Source of the DNA: Linum tenue
Taxonomy: Eukaryota; Streptophyta; Magnoliopsida; Malpighiales; Linaceae
Assembly (NCBI GenBank): GCA_946122785.1
Contig: CAMGYJ010000004.1
Span: 13,538,150-13,602,149 of the forward strand
Reading direction: 5' to 3'
Length of the DNA stretch: 64,000 nucleotides
Of the stretch, positions 1-10,312 are shown piece by piece (position 1 is the stretch's first letter; every line of letters starts with the position of its first letter). The notes under the pieces were generated by a model that saw only the letters and a list, made by a program, of their open reading frames with translations, did no database searches and was not told the origin of the DNA. Position numbers and translations under genes: made by a program.

Positions 1-702
1 ACGACATTCGAGAAGACGGCCACAGAGCTGAAGAGCCTCCACTGCGCCCCCCTCATCACCCGCCTGGTTACCTTCTTCGGCCTCTCACTGCAGGGGTGCA
101 CCAAGGAGGGGGAGACCCCCATCTTTGGCAGCGCGACAATCAAGAAGATGCTGCTGTTGCGGGAGAGGAACGGTGTTCAGTGGGTCGAGGGATTTCCGGA
201 GCCCCCTATCCCCGCGGAGCCCGAGGAGGAGGCTGACGAGGAGGCTGACGAGGAGGTGGACCCCGAGGAGGTGGATGCTGCTGCTGATGCTGCTGATGCT
301 CCCCCACAGACTGACTTCCATTTTGGGGGTAGCAGCTCCACTTTCCAGGGCCAGGACTACTTCACCCAGCAGTTCGAGCAGCTGAGGATCCAGAACCAGC
401 TGCTCCTTGACCAGCAGATGCAGTTCCAGCAGCAGAACGCGGCAGATCAGGCCGAGTACCGGCACAGGCTGGACACGATCCAGGCTCAGCAGGGCGTGAC
501 TCTCGCCCATATCGAGCGGGAGAAGCGCCGCTCCCGGCGCATGCAGGAGGTTCAGCAGCACCTGCTTCAGCTGGTTCCGGGCGATCCACCTGTCTGGAGG
601 ACTCCCTGGGATGACTCCCCTCCACATGACGGTGCGGCTGGCGCTACTGATGATGATGCGTTCATGAACGACATCGATCTCGACGATCTTGGCGACGAGT
701 AG
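1..702 (+). CDS. C-terminal part of a retrotransposon accessory ORF (Athila-like element)
   Basis: An open frame runs from the first base of the window to a TAG at 700-702, so the N-terminus lies upstream of the window. The visible 233 residues contain a short hydrophobic segment, a very acidic Glu/Asp/Ala stretch (about residues 70-100), a Gln-rich region and then an alpha-helical, charged, coiled-coil-like C-terminus. It ends in an acidic tail. No catalytic motif is visible. A polypurine tract and an LTR follow downstream, which places it as the extra ORF that many Athila-type Ty3/gypsy elements carry between pol and the 3' LTR. Proteins of this kind are often labelled putative plant transposon protein; that label is inferred from position and general look, not from a search. 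The frame is undamaged, so this copy may be fairly young. Confidence 0.55.
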   Translation, partial: TTFEKTATELKSLHCAPLITRLVTFFGLSLQGCTKEGETPIFGSATIKKMLLLRERNGVQWVEGFPEPPIPAEPEEEADEEADEEVDPEEVDAAADAADAPPQTDFHFGGSSSTFQGQDYFTQQFEQLRIQNQLLLDQQMQFQQQNAADQAEYRHRLDTIQAQQGVTLAHIEREKRRSRRMQEVQQHLLQLVPGDPPVWRTPWDDSPPHDGAAGATDDDAFMNDIDLDDLGDE

Positions 703-2561
703 GCTGTACTCGTTGCCCGTCTCCGTGTGTTTGTTTTTGTTTGTTTTTATAGACTTTTGAGTGTTTGCTCCATGTGTGCGGAGCTTGGACTTTTTGTCGT
801 TTGTTTTTTGTTTTTGGTTTTTCCTTTGTGGTTTGATGTAGCCGTCTGGGCTAACACTTATCTCTAACGCCAGTGTGCTAGTGTTTCTGATGTTCGATTT
901 GTGCAGTATTGACCACTTCCCCGTTCGCTTCTCGCTGACTGGTCCACTTCCAGTCCCCCAGCAGTGTTCTTACCCGGTAACATCGTTCCCCTTATCTTTC
1001 CCTCTACTCCATTGAGGGCAATGTCGTGCTTAAGTGTGGGGGGGTGTTTTGTATCGGTTGGAGTATTTTTGATGGTGCTTGGAGCCTAGTCCACTGTCCG
1101 AATCTTACGATTTGAGAGCTCCAAGTACTGCTGTTTGATCATATTGGCACTGTGTTTTGATGGATGAATTGATTGGTTTTCGGATTAATGCATGACAACC
1201 TGTTTGCGACTAGGACAACCTATGATGAGGACTGAGATGTGCAGTAGAACGATGTAGGGGTTCAGTTTTTCAACTGTTTGCTTGCCAACTGTGACTTGAT
1301 CTGACTTGATCTGATTACTTGTTCTTGACAGTCGTTTATGCATCTAGTTCAGGGTATCAGAATGTGAGATAGAGCATATAGGTAGCCATGTGAGATTTGA
1401 GCCTGCTCGTTTCTTTCTTGTGCGATAGATCCCTCTTCCATGATGTGTAGCATTCACGTTGTCACTAGCTAAGATGATGGGGGCATAGGACTAGCCCACG
1501 CCCAAAACTGACTGTCCTGATGTGTCATATCCCCTAGTCAGCCCCTTTGAGCCGTGTGTTATCCTTTCTTTTGGTCTATAATGAAAAAAATCACCCTTGT
1601 TGCATCTTTTAGAAGGTTCCACGGAGTGGTTTTTATATATTCTCTGCTGTTTCTGCTAAATTCTATGTGAGTGTTGGAGGTAGTACTTAAAAGTTGGGCA
1701 GGTGTTTGAAATTTATGCAGAAGTGGTGGCTCTCTTAAGAAATGAAAAGAAAAATGAAAGAAACAAACCAAAAAAAAATTGAAAGCAAAAGAGAGCCACT
1801 GCCAAAAATCTGAATAATGCCCAGTAAGCAGTGTTTCTTAGCAGTCTCGCTTGGAAATGCTGATGTTTATGCCTCCTTCGCTCTTGTGCTCTTAAGATAT
1901 TGAGTAATGCAGAATAGCAGAAAGAAAATACCGGGTTGTTTGACTGTGATTGTGTGTTTGGGAAATGTGGAACATTTTGCTATGAATACTTCCACCACCT
2001 AAAAGGCCTTTTCCCCATGTCCAAGACCCTAGCCAGTCATTTGAACCTGTGTCTAAGACCTCCTGATTAGTTAGTGGTGACACCCCATATGTGAACTCTA
2101 GCATTTAGAGGCTGCCATCATGGTGAAGAGATGATAGGTATTGAGAGAAATAGCATGCGCATCTTTCGCATCAAATTGTCCTGACCCCACTGGTCGAGAG
2201 TGAGTGATTCATTTTCATTTTCTATATGCTCTTGTACCCCGGTGAGGACTTAGATTGCTCGGTCTCTATTCTGATGTCTTGAGTTGGATGCATGAGTTGA
2301 CTGTTTTGAGTGAGTGGTTGAATCAAGTCTAGGTTGGCCAGTGAACAGAAGGGAGACTCTTCCTTTACTCGATTTGCTGCACTCGAATGTCCTTTGTGGT
2401 GGTTGTCCAGGTTGTTAGTGAGGTTGTGCATGTATTGATGTTTGAGAACCAGTGCGATTCACGTGTTTTGTGCCTTTATGACTTGTCCCCAATGTTGGTT
2501 GATTGAAATATGTAAGCTTACTTAGTGTCTGACTTGGTTTGCTTGGGGACAAGCAAACGGT
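703..2561 (+). other. Non-coding 3' internal region of the Athila-like element
   Basis: This 1.86-kb stretch has no credible coding frame. It is T/G-rich and carries a polypurine-like tract at about 1031-1047 (taagtgtggggggg), which nearly repeats the real polypurine tract just before the LTR. A long untranslated stretch between the last ORF and the 3' LTR is usual for Athila-type elements. Confidence 0.5.
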
Positions 2562-2577
2562 TAAGTGTGGGGGAGTT
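2562..2577 (+). promoter_or_regulatory. Polypurine tract of the Athila-like element
   Basis: The purine-rich run taagtgtgggggag ends directly before the LTR start TGATAG at 2578. In LTR retrotransposons this tract primes plus-strand DNA synthesis, so it fixes the 5' edge of the 3' LTR. The upstream context (ggggacaagcaaacgg) is also typical of Athila/Tat-type plant elements. Confidence 0.7.
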
Positions 2578-3920
2578 TGATAGACCGTCATTTACACATG
2601 TTTTTACCCTCATACTTACACCGTTTGAGGTGTTGATTCTCGTGTTTTAGGCCGATTTCACGCTAGGTTGTGCTTGTTTGTGTTATTTCAGGACCTAGTA
2701 CGTGAATGAAGGCTTAGGAGCGAGTCTGGGGTCGATTGGACGCAGAACGGACGAAGGGCGAGCTTTTTGGGGAGTGCACGGGCAGACCAGGAGGCTGCAC
2801 GGCCGTGCACTTGAGCCATTTGGCCGTGCACCTCATGTCGAGGCCATGCACGGCCAGACCCTGAAGATTGCACGGCCGTGCGCCTGGCCGTGCAAGGTGG
2901 ATGAAGGCCGCATAATTGATACGGTGCGTTTTGAGGGTGCACGGCCAGAATGGTGTTGTGCACGGCCGTGCACCTGGCCGTGCAACTCGGGGAAGTCGGT
3001 TTTAAAGCCTAATTCGAGCCAAAAGTGGGGAAATCGTGTTTTCAGAGCAAAAACAGAGCCCTAGAGAGAGAAAGTGCGAAGAACACATCCTAGAAGCTGT
3101 CCTAGAGCTGGATTTCATCGAATCGAGCTTGGAGATCGTCATAGGAGTGGAAATCATCATCCCGGAGCAGATTATCCTCATCGTTATGAGTATGACTAAT
3201 CCGATTCTTGTTTTCTCTTCTCTCTCTATGGAGTAGAACCCTTCTCTCACTTGGGTATGAAGAACCCTAGTTCCTTGTGTTAGGGATTTGATTGTAATGA
3301 CTTGGGATGATGTTACTGCTTGATTTTAATCGAATGACGCATGTTTAATGAATTGATTTGAGTCTGATCAGCTTGTCTCAATTTCTGCTGCAACCTGAGA
3401 TAGATAGAATCTGATTAGGTTGTTAGAGCCTCTTCATTCGATAGTAGGAGATTGGCTATACGAGAGTTAGCCAGTTTACTGCTTTGTACTGGTGTTCTTG
3501 GCGCCAGTAGTGGAGTTCTGTGTTCATAGCCTCAGCTTTCTATCCCAGTGAAGACTAGTCGTCTGCCGGGTAGTTAGACTGAGAGGGCTTGGTCAGCTTA
3601 AGAGATTCCAAGCTACTTTCGGATCTTCCGCAGTCTAATCAATAGTAAATCAACCCAGGGAATTGCAATTGAACCTAACTAAGGGGCTAGGGGGACTCAA
3701 TCCCGAGTGACTCTTGCCTGCTTTAGAAACCGAACAATTTACTGCTTTCTTGTTGCTTTTACTTTTCACAACAATCACTCGACTTAGTTTGCTAGATAAT
3801 AGAGAACCACGGAGTAAGCAGTAGATCTAGACCCCGGGTTGATAATTAAACTTGCCTATACTGCAGTCCCTTTCATTGGTTACACTTGGCCATTGTTAGG
3901 TGTTGTGTTTTAGCGTGTCA
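2578..3920 (+). mobile_element. 3' LTR of the Athila-like element (1.34 kb)
   Basis: It starts with TGATAG right after the polypurine tract and ends with GCGTGTCA, the same end as the 5' LTR at 22765 that is followed by a primer-binding site. About 90 bp in comes a segment with aggttgtg and ttatttcagga that is shared with the other Athila-like LTRs in this window. Positions 2770-2995 hold a dense set of GTGCACGGCCGTGCAC-type palindromes, followed by a ttttaaa box near 3000. The transcribed part with gagtagaacccttctctcac and gaagaaccctag then follows. Five bases past the end (ctagc) are the expected target duplication. Its partner lies left of the window. Confidence 0.75.
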
Positions 3921-5166
3921 CTAGCCAACTAAGTCGAGTGATTTGTGTTTAAAGCAAAAGCAGTAAGAAAGCAGGAAATGATTCGGTTTTCTAAACCAGG
4001 AATGAGTCCCCCTAGCTCCTTAGTTAGGTTCAATTGTAATTACCCTGGGTTGATTTACTGTTGATTAGACTGCGGAAGATCCGATAGTAGCTTGGAATCT
4101 CTTAAGCTGACCAAGCCCTCTCAGTCTAACTACCCGGCAGACGACTAGTCTTCACCGGGATAGAAAGTTGAAGCAATCAGCACAGAACTCCACTACTGGA
4201 ATTGAATTCCAGTACAAAGCAGTAAACTGGCTAACTCTCGTATAACCAATCTCCTGCTATCGAATGAAGAGGCTCTAACAACCTAATCAGATTCTATCTA
4301 TCTCAGGTTGCAGCAGAAATCAAGAAAAGCTAATCAGACTTCAATCAATTCAATAAACATGCATCATTCGATTAAAACCAAACAGTATAATCATCTCAAG
4401 TCATTACAATCGAATCCCTAACACAAGGAACTAGGGTTCTTCATACCCAAGTGAGAGAAGGGTTCTACTCCATAGAGAGAGAGAAGAAAACAGTAATCAG
4501 AGTAGTCATACTCATAAAGATGAGGAAAATCTGCTCTGGGATGTCAATCTTCACTCCTGGGGACGCAATATGGGCTTCAATGGTGAGAAATCCACTCCAA
4601 ATAGTTCCTAGGGTTTGTTCTTCGCTTTTTCTCTCTCTAAAACTCTGTTTTTGCTCTAAAAACTCGAATGCCTCTTCCTTGGCTCGAATCTGCCTCCAAA
4701 AACCCGATTCTGGGCGAAATACGGGCAGAATTACGGCCGTAATCACTGCCTGCCCGTAAATCGGCCAAAACGCGCGTTTCACTTTACTCTGATGGAGGAG
4801 GAGTTACGCCCGTAATTTCACAATTACCGCCAGTATTTCATTAATTACGTCGTAATTTGGTGGATGCTTGCCCGTAATTTTACTGCCGAGAAGAATTCTT
4901 GAGAAAATAGGCTCGGCATTGGTTTTACGGGCATGCCCTGACCAATTACGGTCGTAATTTGGCAGGGGCTGCCCGTAATTTGTCCTGTGAATCGCCACCT
5001 GACCTCCAAATGACCCGAAACTTGCGCCTATGCACCTCTTTACTTGCTAGGACCTGAAAAACGACAAAACAACACAACCTAGCATAAAATAGGCCAAGGA
5101 ACAATCAATTCGAGCTAAAATGGACTGGAAACCAGAGTGAAAACACGTGCAAATACGATGCTATCA
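3921..5166 (-). mobile_element. Truncated antisense Athila-like LTR
   Basis: Read on the minus strand this begins TGATAG at 5166 and follows the same layout as the plus-strand LTR at 2578-3920: the aggttgtg block, a palindrome array (here attacggccgtaat, about 4725-4985), then the gagtagaaccc and gaagaaccctag blocks. It stops at 3921 in the cactcgacttag segment, about 150 bp short of a complete LTR end. The simplest reading is that the plus-strand element inserted into this LTR and the missing end lies upstream of the window. The right flank is not purine-rich, so this is a 5' LTR or a solo LTR and not a 3' LTR. Confidence 0.7.
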
Positions 5167-5179
5167 AGAAGCATCTAAA

Positions 5180-6540
5180 ACATGTGATCACACGAGTTGT
5201 ATGACTGATTTTGGAAATTGAGTTGTGGCTTTGGATCTATTTAACCATCGGTCGGTAGGACCTTTTTTACATGGACCAATAAACAGGAAAGAAACCCCCC
5301 AGTGAAGAAGTTAGATATATCCTTAGTTAATGAGCAATTGTTTGATACATTTCCTGACTGTTTAATTGAAGTTCGACCTGCTAGCTTTATTGATCATTGT
5401 GGGATCTTGGTGGCTACAAAACCAACATAGAAAATCTTCCCTAAGCCTTACAAGTATTTCAATATTTGGTTGGATAATCATAGATTTATGGCACAGATTC
5501 AAGAGGCCTGAGGGGGTGCAAACTCATAGGCATCTTATAAATGTGGTAAAGGAAAAACTGAACGAGCAAAGAAGTCCCTAAAGAAGTTGAACAAAGAGGA
5601 ATTTGACTATATCAGCACTAGAGTGAAGGAAGTCGGGTTGTTATTGTTGTTTGCTCAAGCTCATGCTCTTGATTCACCCTCTACTAAGCATTTTGCTGAT
5701 GTGTCTTAACTCCATGAAAGATTTGAGGAGTCGAAGAAAAGGGAGTATTGTCTGTACAAACATTTTTCTAGGATTAATTGGTTGGCCTAGGGTGATAAAA
5801 GAACAATGTTTTTTGCCAAGCTACGAAAATACGTAATGCAAAGAAGGCAGTTAGAAAATTGATTACATCAAGCGGGGAGGAAATAATCAGTGTTGAATAT
5901 GATTTCCGATGAAATGGTTGGTTTCTACATGGAATTGTTGGAAAGATCGATCCACAAGTCCGGCAGAGAGGCGTAAACTGGAATCTCTTGTGAAACAAAT
6001 TTTGGGGACTAGTGTCACAGCAGCTGAGATACAATCTATTATCCTCCACATGAATTCCCACCAAGCTCCTGGCCGTGATGGGTTTACAGCGAGATTCTAA
6101 AGGAAAGCATGATCGATCATAAGATTGATGACATAGTCACAAGAGACAATTTATTAAGATGGGGAAAGATCATTGATGGTTCTTGTCTACTGTGCAACCA
6201 GCTGCCAGAATCTAAGGAGCACATATTTTTCAATGTTATTACTCTCAAGAAGTTCTGACTTGCTTGAATTGTGGTATGGACTGTTGGCTAGAGACTGTTG
6301 AAGCTGCAAGTAATCTTAGCAAGCAACAAAAAACTCATGGTAGAACTTCTGGTATGATGTTGTGTTTCATGATGGCCTACCAATGGGAGGAGAGATGCAG
6401 AAGGTTGCATGGTGAACTGCCTTGAGTTGCTTGTGACTTGAGAGCTCATATTAGAAATGATCTGCTTTCTATTGGAAGACCTTGGTTGATTTTTCTACTA
6501 TAGGTGTCTGTGATTGAGAGTAATTGTACATGGATTACTG
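5180..6540 (+). pseudogene. LINE (L1-type) ORF2 relic
   Basis: Broken frames on the plus strand carry LINE ORF2 features in the right order. About 5220-5420 matches the end of the endonuclease domain (TWTNK, then VRPASFIDHCG, like the SDH motif). A linker with many Lys/Glu follows. About 6020-6100 has the reverse-transcriptase entry motif (HQAPGRDGF, usually KAPGPDGF). From about 6105 the frame jumps to a zinc-binding segment (RWGKIIDGSCLLCN, then SKEHIFF), so most of the reverse transcriptase is deleted. Stops and frameshifts occur throughout. The 5' part is cut off by the antisense LTR at 5166. Confidence 0.7.
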
Positions 6541-6852
6541 GCAATATTATTTATGTTTTTGTAGAAGCAATAGCAGATATCAGTATTTACTTTTCTTCAT
6601 AGCGTATCTACTTGATCACCGTTTCGTTGTAACAAGTATGGACCATGCTTTTAGCATATTTGGTGAGTAATAAACAAGCAACGGATTCAATGAAGAAGAA
6701 AAAAAATAATAAAATAAAAAGGTCATGTGCTACAAAAAAGACAAAGTAATGTCTACCTTTTTGAAAAAAGATTTTTTTTTGTAAAAATAATGAATGTATA
6801 AAAAATTTCATATTTGGCACGAACGATGTAGGAGGTGAAAAGGGGTCTCTGC
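6541..6852. other. AT-rich non-coding DNA
   Basis: No gene, RNA or clear repeat is visible. The stretch is AT-rich with A and T runs and leads into the hAT-type element that starts at 6853. Confidence 0.4.
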
Positions 6853-7185
6853 TAGGGTTAGCTATTTGGTTCGAACTATTTGGTTTTACCCGAAACCAGA
6901 CCGTATAACTCGGATCGGGACTGGACTGGGATCGGATAGCAAACAATCCAATCTCATATTCGGACTAAGATTTGAGGTAAAAAAAATCCGGATAAGAGAC
7001 CCCAACACTCAAATTCCCACAAGCTCAATCTAAAATCAAGATCAAATTGGGACCGAATCGGGTCAAGACCGGACTGTATCCAATCCAATCTTTGGTCCTT
7101 ATATTTCCGAAAAGATCGGACTGGAACCAGATCAATTTGGTCCAATTTAACCGGACCGGACCGGACCGGACCGTATAGCCACCCA
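6853..7185. mobile_element. hAT-type miniature element
   Basis: The element begins tagggttagcta and ends tatagccacccac, which are imperfect inverted ends. It is flanked by gtctctgc (6845-6852) and ctctctgc (7186-7193), a target duplication matching at seven of eight bases. The inside is rich in ccgga and gatcgg steps and has no coding capacity. An 8-bp duplication with short TAGGG-like ends fits non-autonomous hAT elements. Confidence 0.6.
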
Positions 7186-7326
7186 CTCTCTGCATTGTTA
7201 GCAGGCGATGTCACACAGAAGATTTGACATGATGTTGTTGGATTGTCTGTGGGAAGCCTGCTCTAGAGGCTGACTTTGGACGGATAGGTCTGCTGCAAGT
7301 CTAATGGTGTTTGCTTGTATTGGGAG

Positions 7327-8119
7327 TAGGGGTGTTCAAATGGTTACCATGGTTATAACCAAACCAAATAAGGCTAAATTCCATTAACCATGGAATACAA
7401 TATCATAACCAAACCGTCCAAACTAATACAACAACCAAATTAACCAAACTAAAGTTTAATCGGTTTGGTTAATTGATTAACCAGATTAACCAATATAAAA
7501 TCACATTATCATTGACGATGAAAATTTTCCAGTTAATGCAACAATTCGCAATTTATATAATGAATAAAACATAACAACCAACACATAGTTATAGTTGACT
7601 CTTAACAAAAATACATGAAACTTAAGACAATTATCTTACGATTAGTATAGAATTATTCACCTAACAAAAATTTATGACAATGGTATGTGTTAATGAATTG
7701 TTGTGTTTGTGTAAATTGACTTAGTCTCTTAGTAATTATCATAGGCTGAAAATGACCTTCCTTTCAAGTTTTCATCCATCATGATGTATGAAATTTATCT
7801 AAATTAGGCGTCCATATGTTGTGGTCTACATTTACATATACAAATATACACTATATGAGCAATATTGAGCTTTATATTTTATGAGTCTAAAAGGGATGAA
7901 CGGCAAAGTATTAAATATGTGTATATAATATATGTTAGATATATGACTAATTACTTAACTGGTTAATTTGGTTTGATTGGTTAGGAGTCTGAAACCAAAC
8001 CAAACAAGCTAAAAACTCTAACCAAACCAAACCAATTATCCAAATTAACCAAACCAAATTATCCAAATAGTACCGGTTAAAACGGTTACCATGGTAACCA
8101 AACCATTTGAACCCCCCTT
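7327..8119. mobile_element. hAT-type miniature element, complete copy
   Basis: It starts taggggtgttcaaatggtta and ends ggtttgaaccccccctt-like on the other side, giving inverted ends of about 20 bp. The 8-bp duplication attgggag lies at 7319-7326 and 8120-8127. Subterminal regions are full of aaccaaac and ggttaacc steps. A near-identical but truncated copy lies in the third intron of the alcohol-dehydrogenase-like gene (59920-60495). There is no coding frame. Confidence 0.75.
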
Positions 8120-8301
8120 ATTGGGAGGTTATGTGTTCTGTTGTGTATGCAGATAATGGTTGTATTGTAGATTGTGTTGTATGTTGGACTGAGTAGTTCA
8201 CGCGCCCTCACATTGAGGTGCGTCTCGTTGTATTAGAGCTTGAAATCTAATAAGAGCATTTGATTCTTAGAAAAAAATTGAAGTGAAAATGTTAAATTAT
8301 A

Positions 8302-8737
8302 GGGTATGCCTACTATGACATGCATGTCACCGTGACATGGACTTTTCGGTCGACCTATTCCTGAAGGCGGTCGACCGAATTGACTAATTTGGGCAGCACG
8401 AGAAAGCATTGCGGTCGACCTCAACGACCACCTAGTCGACCGCACTTAGTTTAAGTTGTTATTTTTGGTTGACCAGAATAAAACCTCGGTCGGCCATTTC
8501 GTTGGCGTCAGAAACAACATGGTCGACCACCTAATGTATATAGGTCGACCACTTGATGGCAGTCAATAACAAAGTGGTCGACCGGATAAGGAAAGAGATC
8601 GACCATATTATGTAAGAGGTCGACCGCATCTCGGAACCTCACATACATGAATTAGGCAATTCGGTCGACCACCTTCAGGAATAGGTCGACCGAAATGTCC
8701 ATGTCACGGTGACATGCATGTCACCGTAGCAAAATCC
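8302..8737. mobile_element. MULE-type miniature element with a GGTCGACC array
   Basis: A perfect 9-bp duplication taaattata (8293-8301 and 8738-8746) flanks this 436-bp block, which fits Mutator-like elements. The inverted ends share a gacatgcatgtcaccgtgacatg block and then tcggtcgaccnnnttc on both sides. The palindrome GGTCGACC occurs nine times exactly, plus several one-base variants spread across the element. There is no coding frame. Confidence 0.75.
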
Positions 8738-8955
8738 TAAATTATAATGTAAATAAGTATATTTTACATTAAACAAATCAAAAAATAATGAAAAAGGGTT
8801 TAGTCCAGTGGTAATACCACTATTTTTCAACACAGAGGTATTAGGTACGAATCTGTTAAGTGGTATCTAACAATGAAAAGTATAAAAATATATTTTTATG
8901 GTTTAAAGTTATAAAACATACATAACTCTTATAAAGAAATTTCAAAAGATAAGAC

Positions 8956-9499
8956 TAGGGATGACAATGAGTCGGGTCGGGGACGGATAGTGCATATCTG
9001 TTACCCTACCCAAAGTAGTTCGGGTTTTACCCATGCCCATACCCACATAAGAAACAGGTAGGAAATCCAAACCATGCCCATACGCGTTCGGGTATCCACG
9101 GTTATCCATCGATAATATTTTTTCTTTATAACTCCAACCAATACGTTAATATTTACACGTATTCTCACGTTACGTAAGACGAAAAGTACGACAATAATTC
9201 ACTAGAATGAAGAAAATTAATTAAAACAACACAATTTCATAAAAAATGATATTTATATGCTAAATATAAAGTATGTTAGAGAAAAATATTGATTATTTCT
9301 AGACAAAATACATATGCATGTGTATAATCGGGCGGGTTCGGGTTGGATAGTGAGAAAATCATGCCCACCCATTACCCACAATATTCGGGTTCAGGTTTTA
9401 CCCGTATCCACTAAAAGTCCTTCGGGTTCGGGTTTTACCCTACCCGATTAGGTCGGATTCGGGTGAATATCCATGGTTACGGATATTTTGCCATCCCTA
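8956..9499. mobile_element. hAT-type miniature element
   Basis: The ends tagggatgacaat and attttgccatcccta are inverted. The flanks gataagac (8948-8955) and gataagag (9500-9507) match at seven of eight bases. The interior is rich in ttcgggt/acccg steps and AT-rich in the middle, with no coding frame. It is a relative of the elements at 20935, 7327, 18243 and 52416. Confidence 0.7.
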
Positions 9500-9861
9500 G
9501 ATAAGAGTGAGGTTATTAGATTTGAGAATTTTATAGTTTGAGTAAGAAAATAAATTGAAAATGGAAAGACATATATGTAATATGAAAAGCGTTACATTTA
9601 GTTCCTATGCTTGAAGTTTATCTTACTCTATTTTATTTTATAAGTGATCGTTTGGATGAAGTATTTGAATGAGTTATTTGGACTCAAATAATTCTTTTGA
9701 CAGTATTTTACTGAAATGAGTTATTTGGATAGTGAGTGATTTAACTTCTAACATTGTGTTATTTTGAAATAACTTGTTTTTACCTCTTTGTGTTTGTCGA
9801 TTATACCATATATACATGGTTCTACCAAATAAAATACTTAATCCAATTAACACTAAAATAC

Positions 9862-9897
9862 TATATAAACAATTAATAAATTATTTAACTATATAAA
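9862..9897 (+). promoter_or_regulatory. Candidate TATA boxes for the 14-3-3 gene
   Basis: Two tatataaa motifs (9862-9869 and 9890-9897) lie about 420-450 bp upstream of the 14-3-3 start codon. Between them and the ATG is a pyrimidine-rich leader typical of plant 5' UTRs. Which box is used cannot be told from sequence; use of either predicts a 5' UTR of about 390 bases unless a leader intron is present. Confidence 0.4.
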
Positions 9898-10312
9898 TAC
9901 TATATTCACAATCAATCCATCGAAACTATCCCTAAATTCAAATCAAAACCCCCGTGCCTGCCAAACCTGATGCCATTTTTCCACCCCACAGCCGGTCTAC
10001 GCTTACCATCTGTTTAGACATATCCGACGGCCCAGATTTCATCTCCCTAGAAACACACCCCTCCTCTTCCCCAACGAAATCATCGCCCTCCCTTTCCCTT
10101 TTTCCCCCAAAAGTAGCCTCCACCTCTTTCCTCCTCTCTTGCCTCTTAACGCCACAGTCTTTCCTTTCCTCGCGATTCAATTACAGCCCCAGAAGAAGAA
10201 GAAAAAAGGAGAAATACCTGCTCGAAAAACAAAAAAAAAGAAGGAAAAACACCACCCAACCAGGAATCAAAATCCAGATCTAGCTCTCTCTCTACAGTCA
10301 ATCTCCTTCCCG

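Noticed and set aside
3240..4470. Large palindrome suggesting a recent local inversion
   Set aside because: Both arms are parts of LTRs with their own starts and different U3 arrays; nested insertion explains it better.
8302..8737. Regularly recurring GGTCGACC looked like a CRISPR-type array
   Set aside because: Spacing is irregular, the repeat is only eight bases, the block has transposon ends and a 9-bp duplication, and the genome is a plant.
10139..10312. N-terminal extension of the 14-3-3 protein from an upstream in-frame ATG
   Set aside because: The added 58 residues are low-complexity and Lys-rich, and 14-3-3 proteins begin near the ATG at 10313; the segment is best read as 5' UTR.
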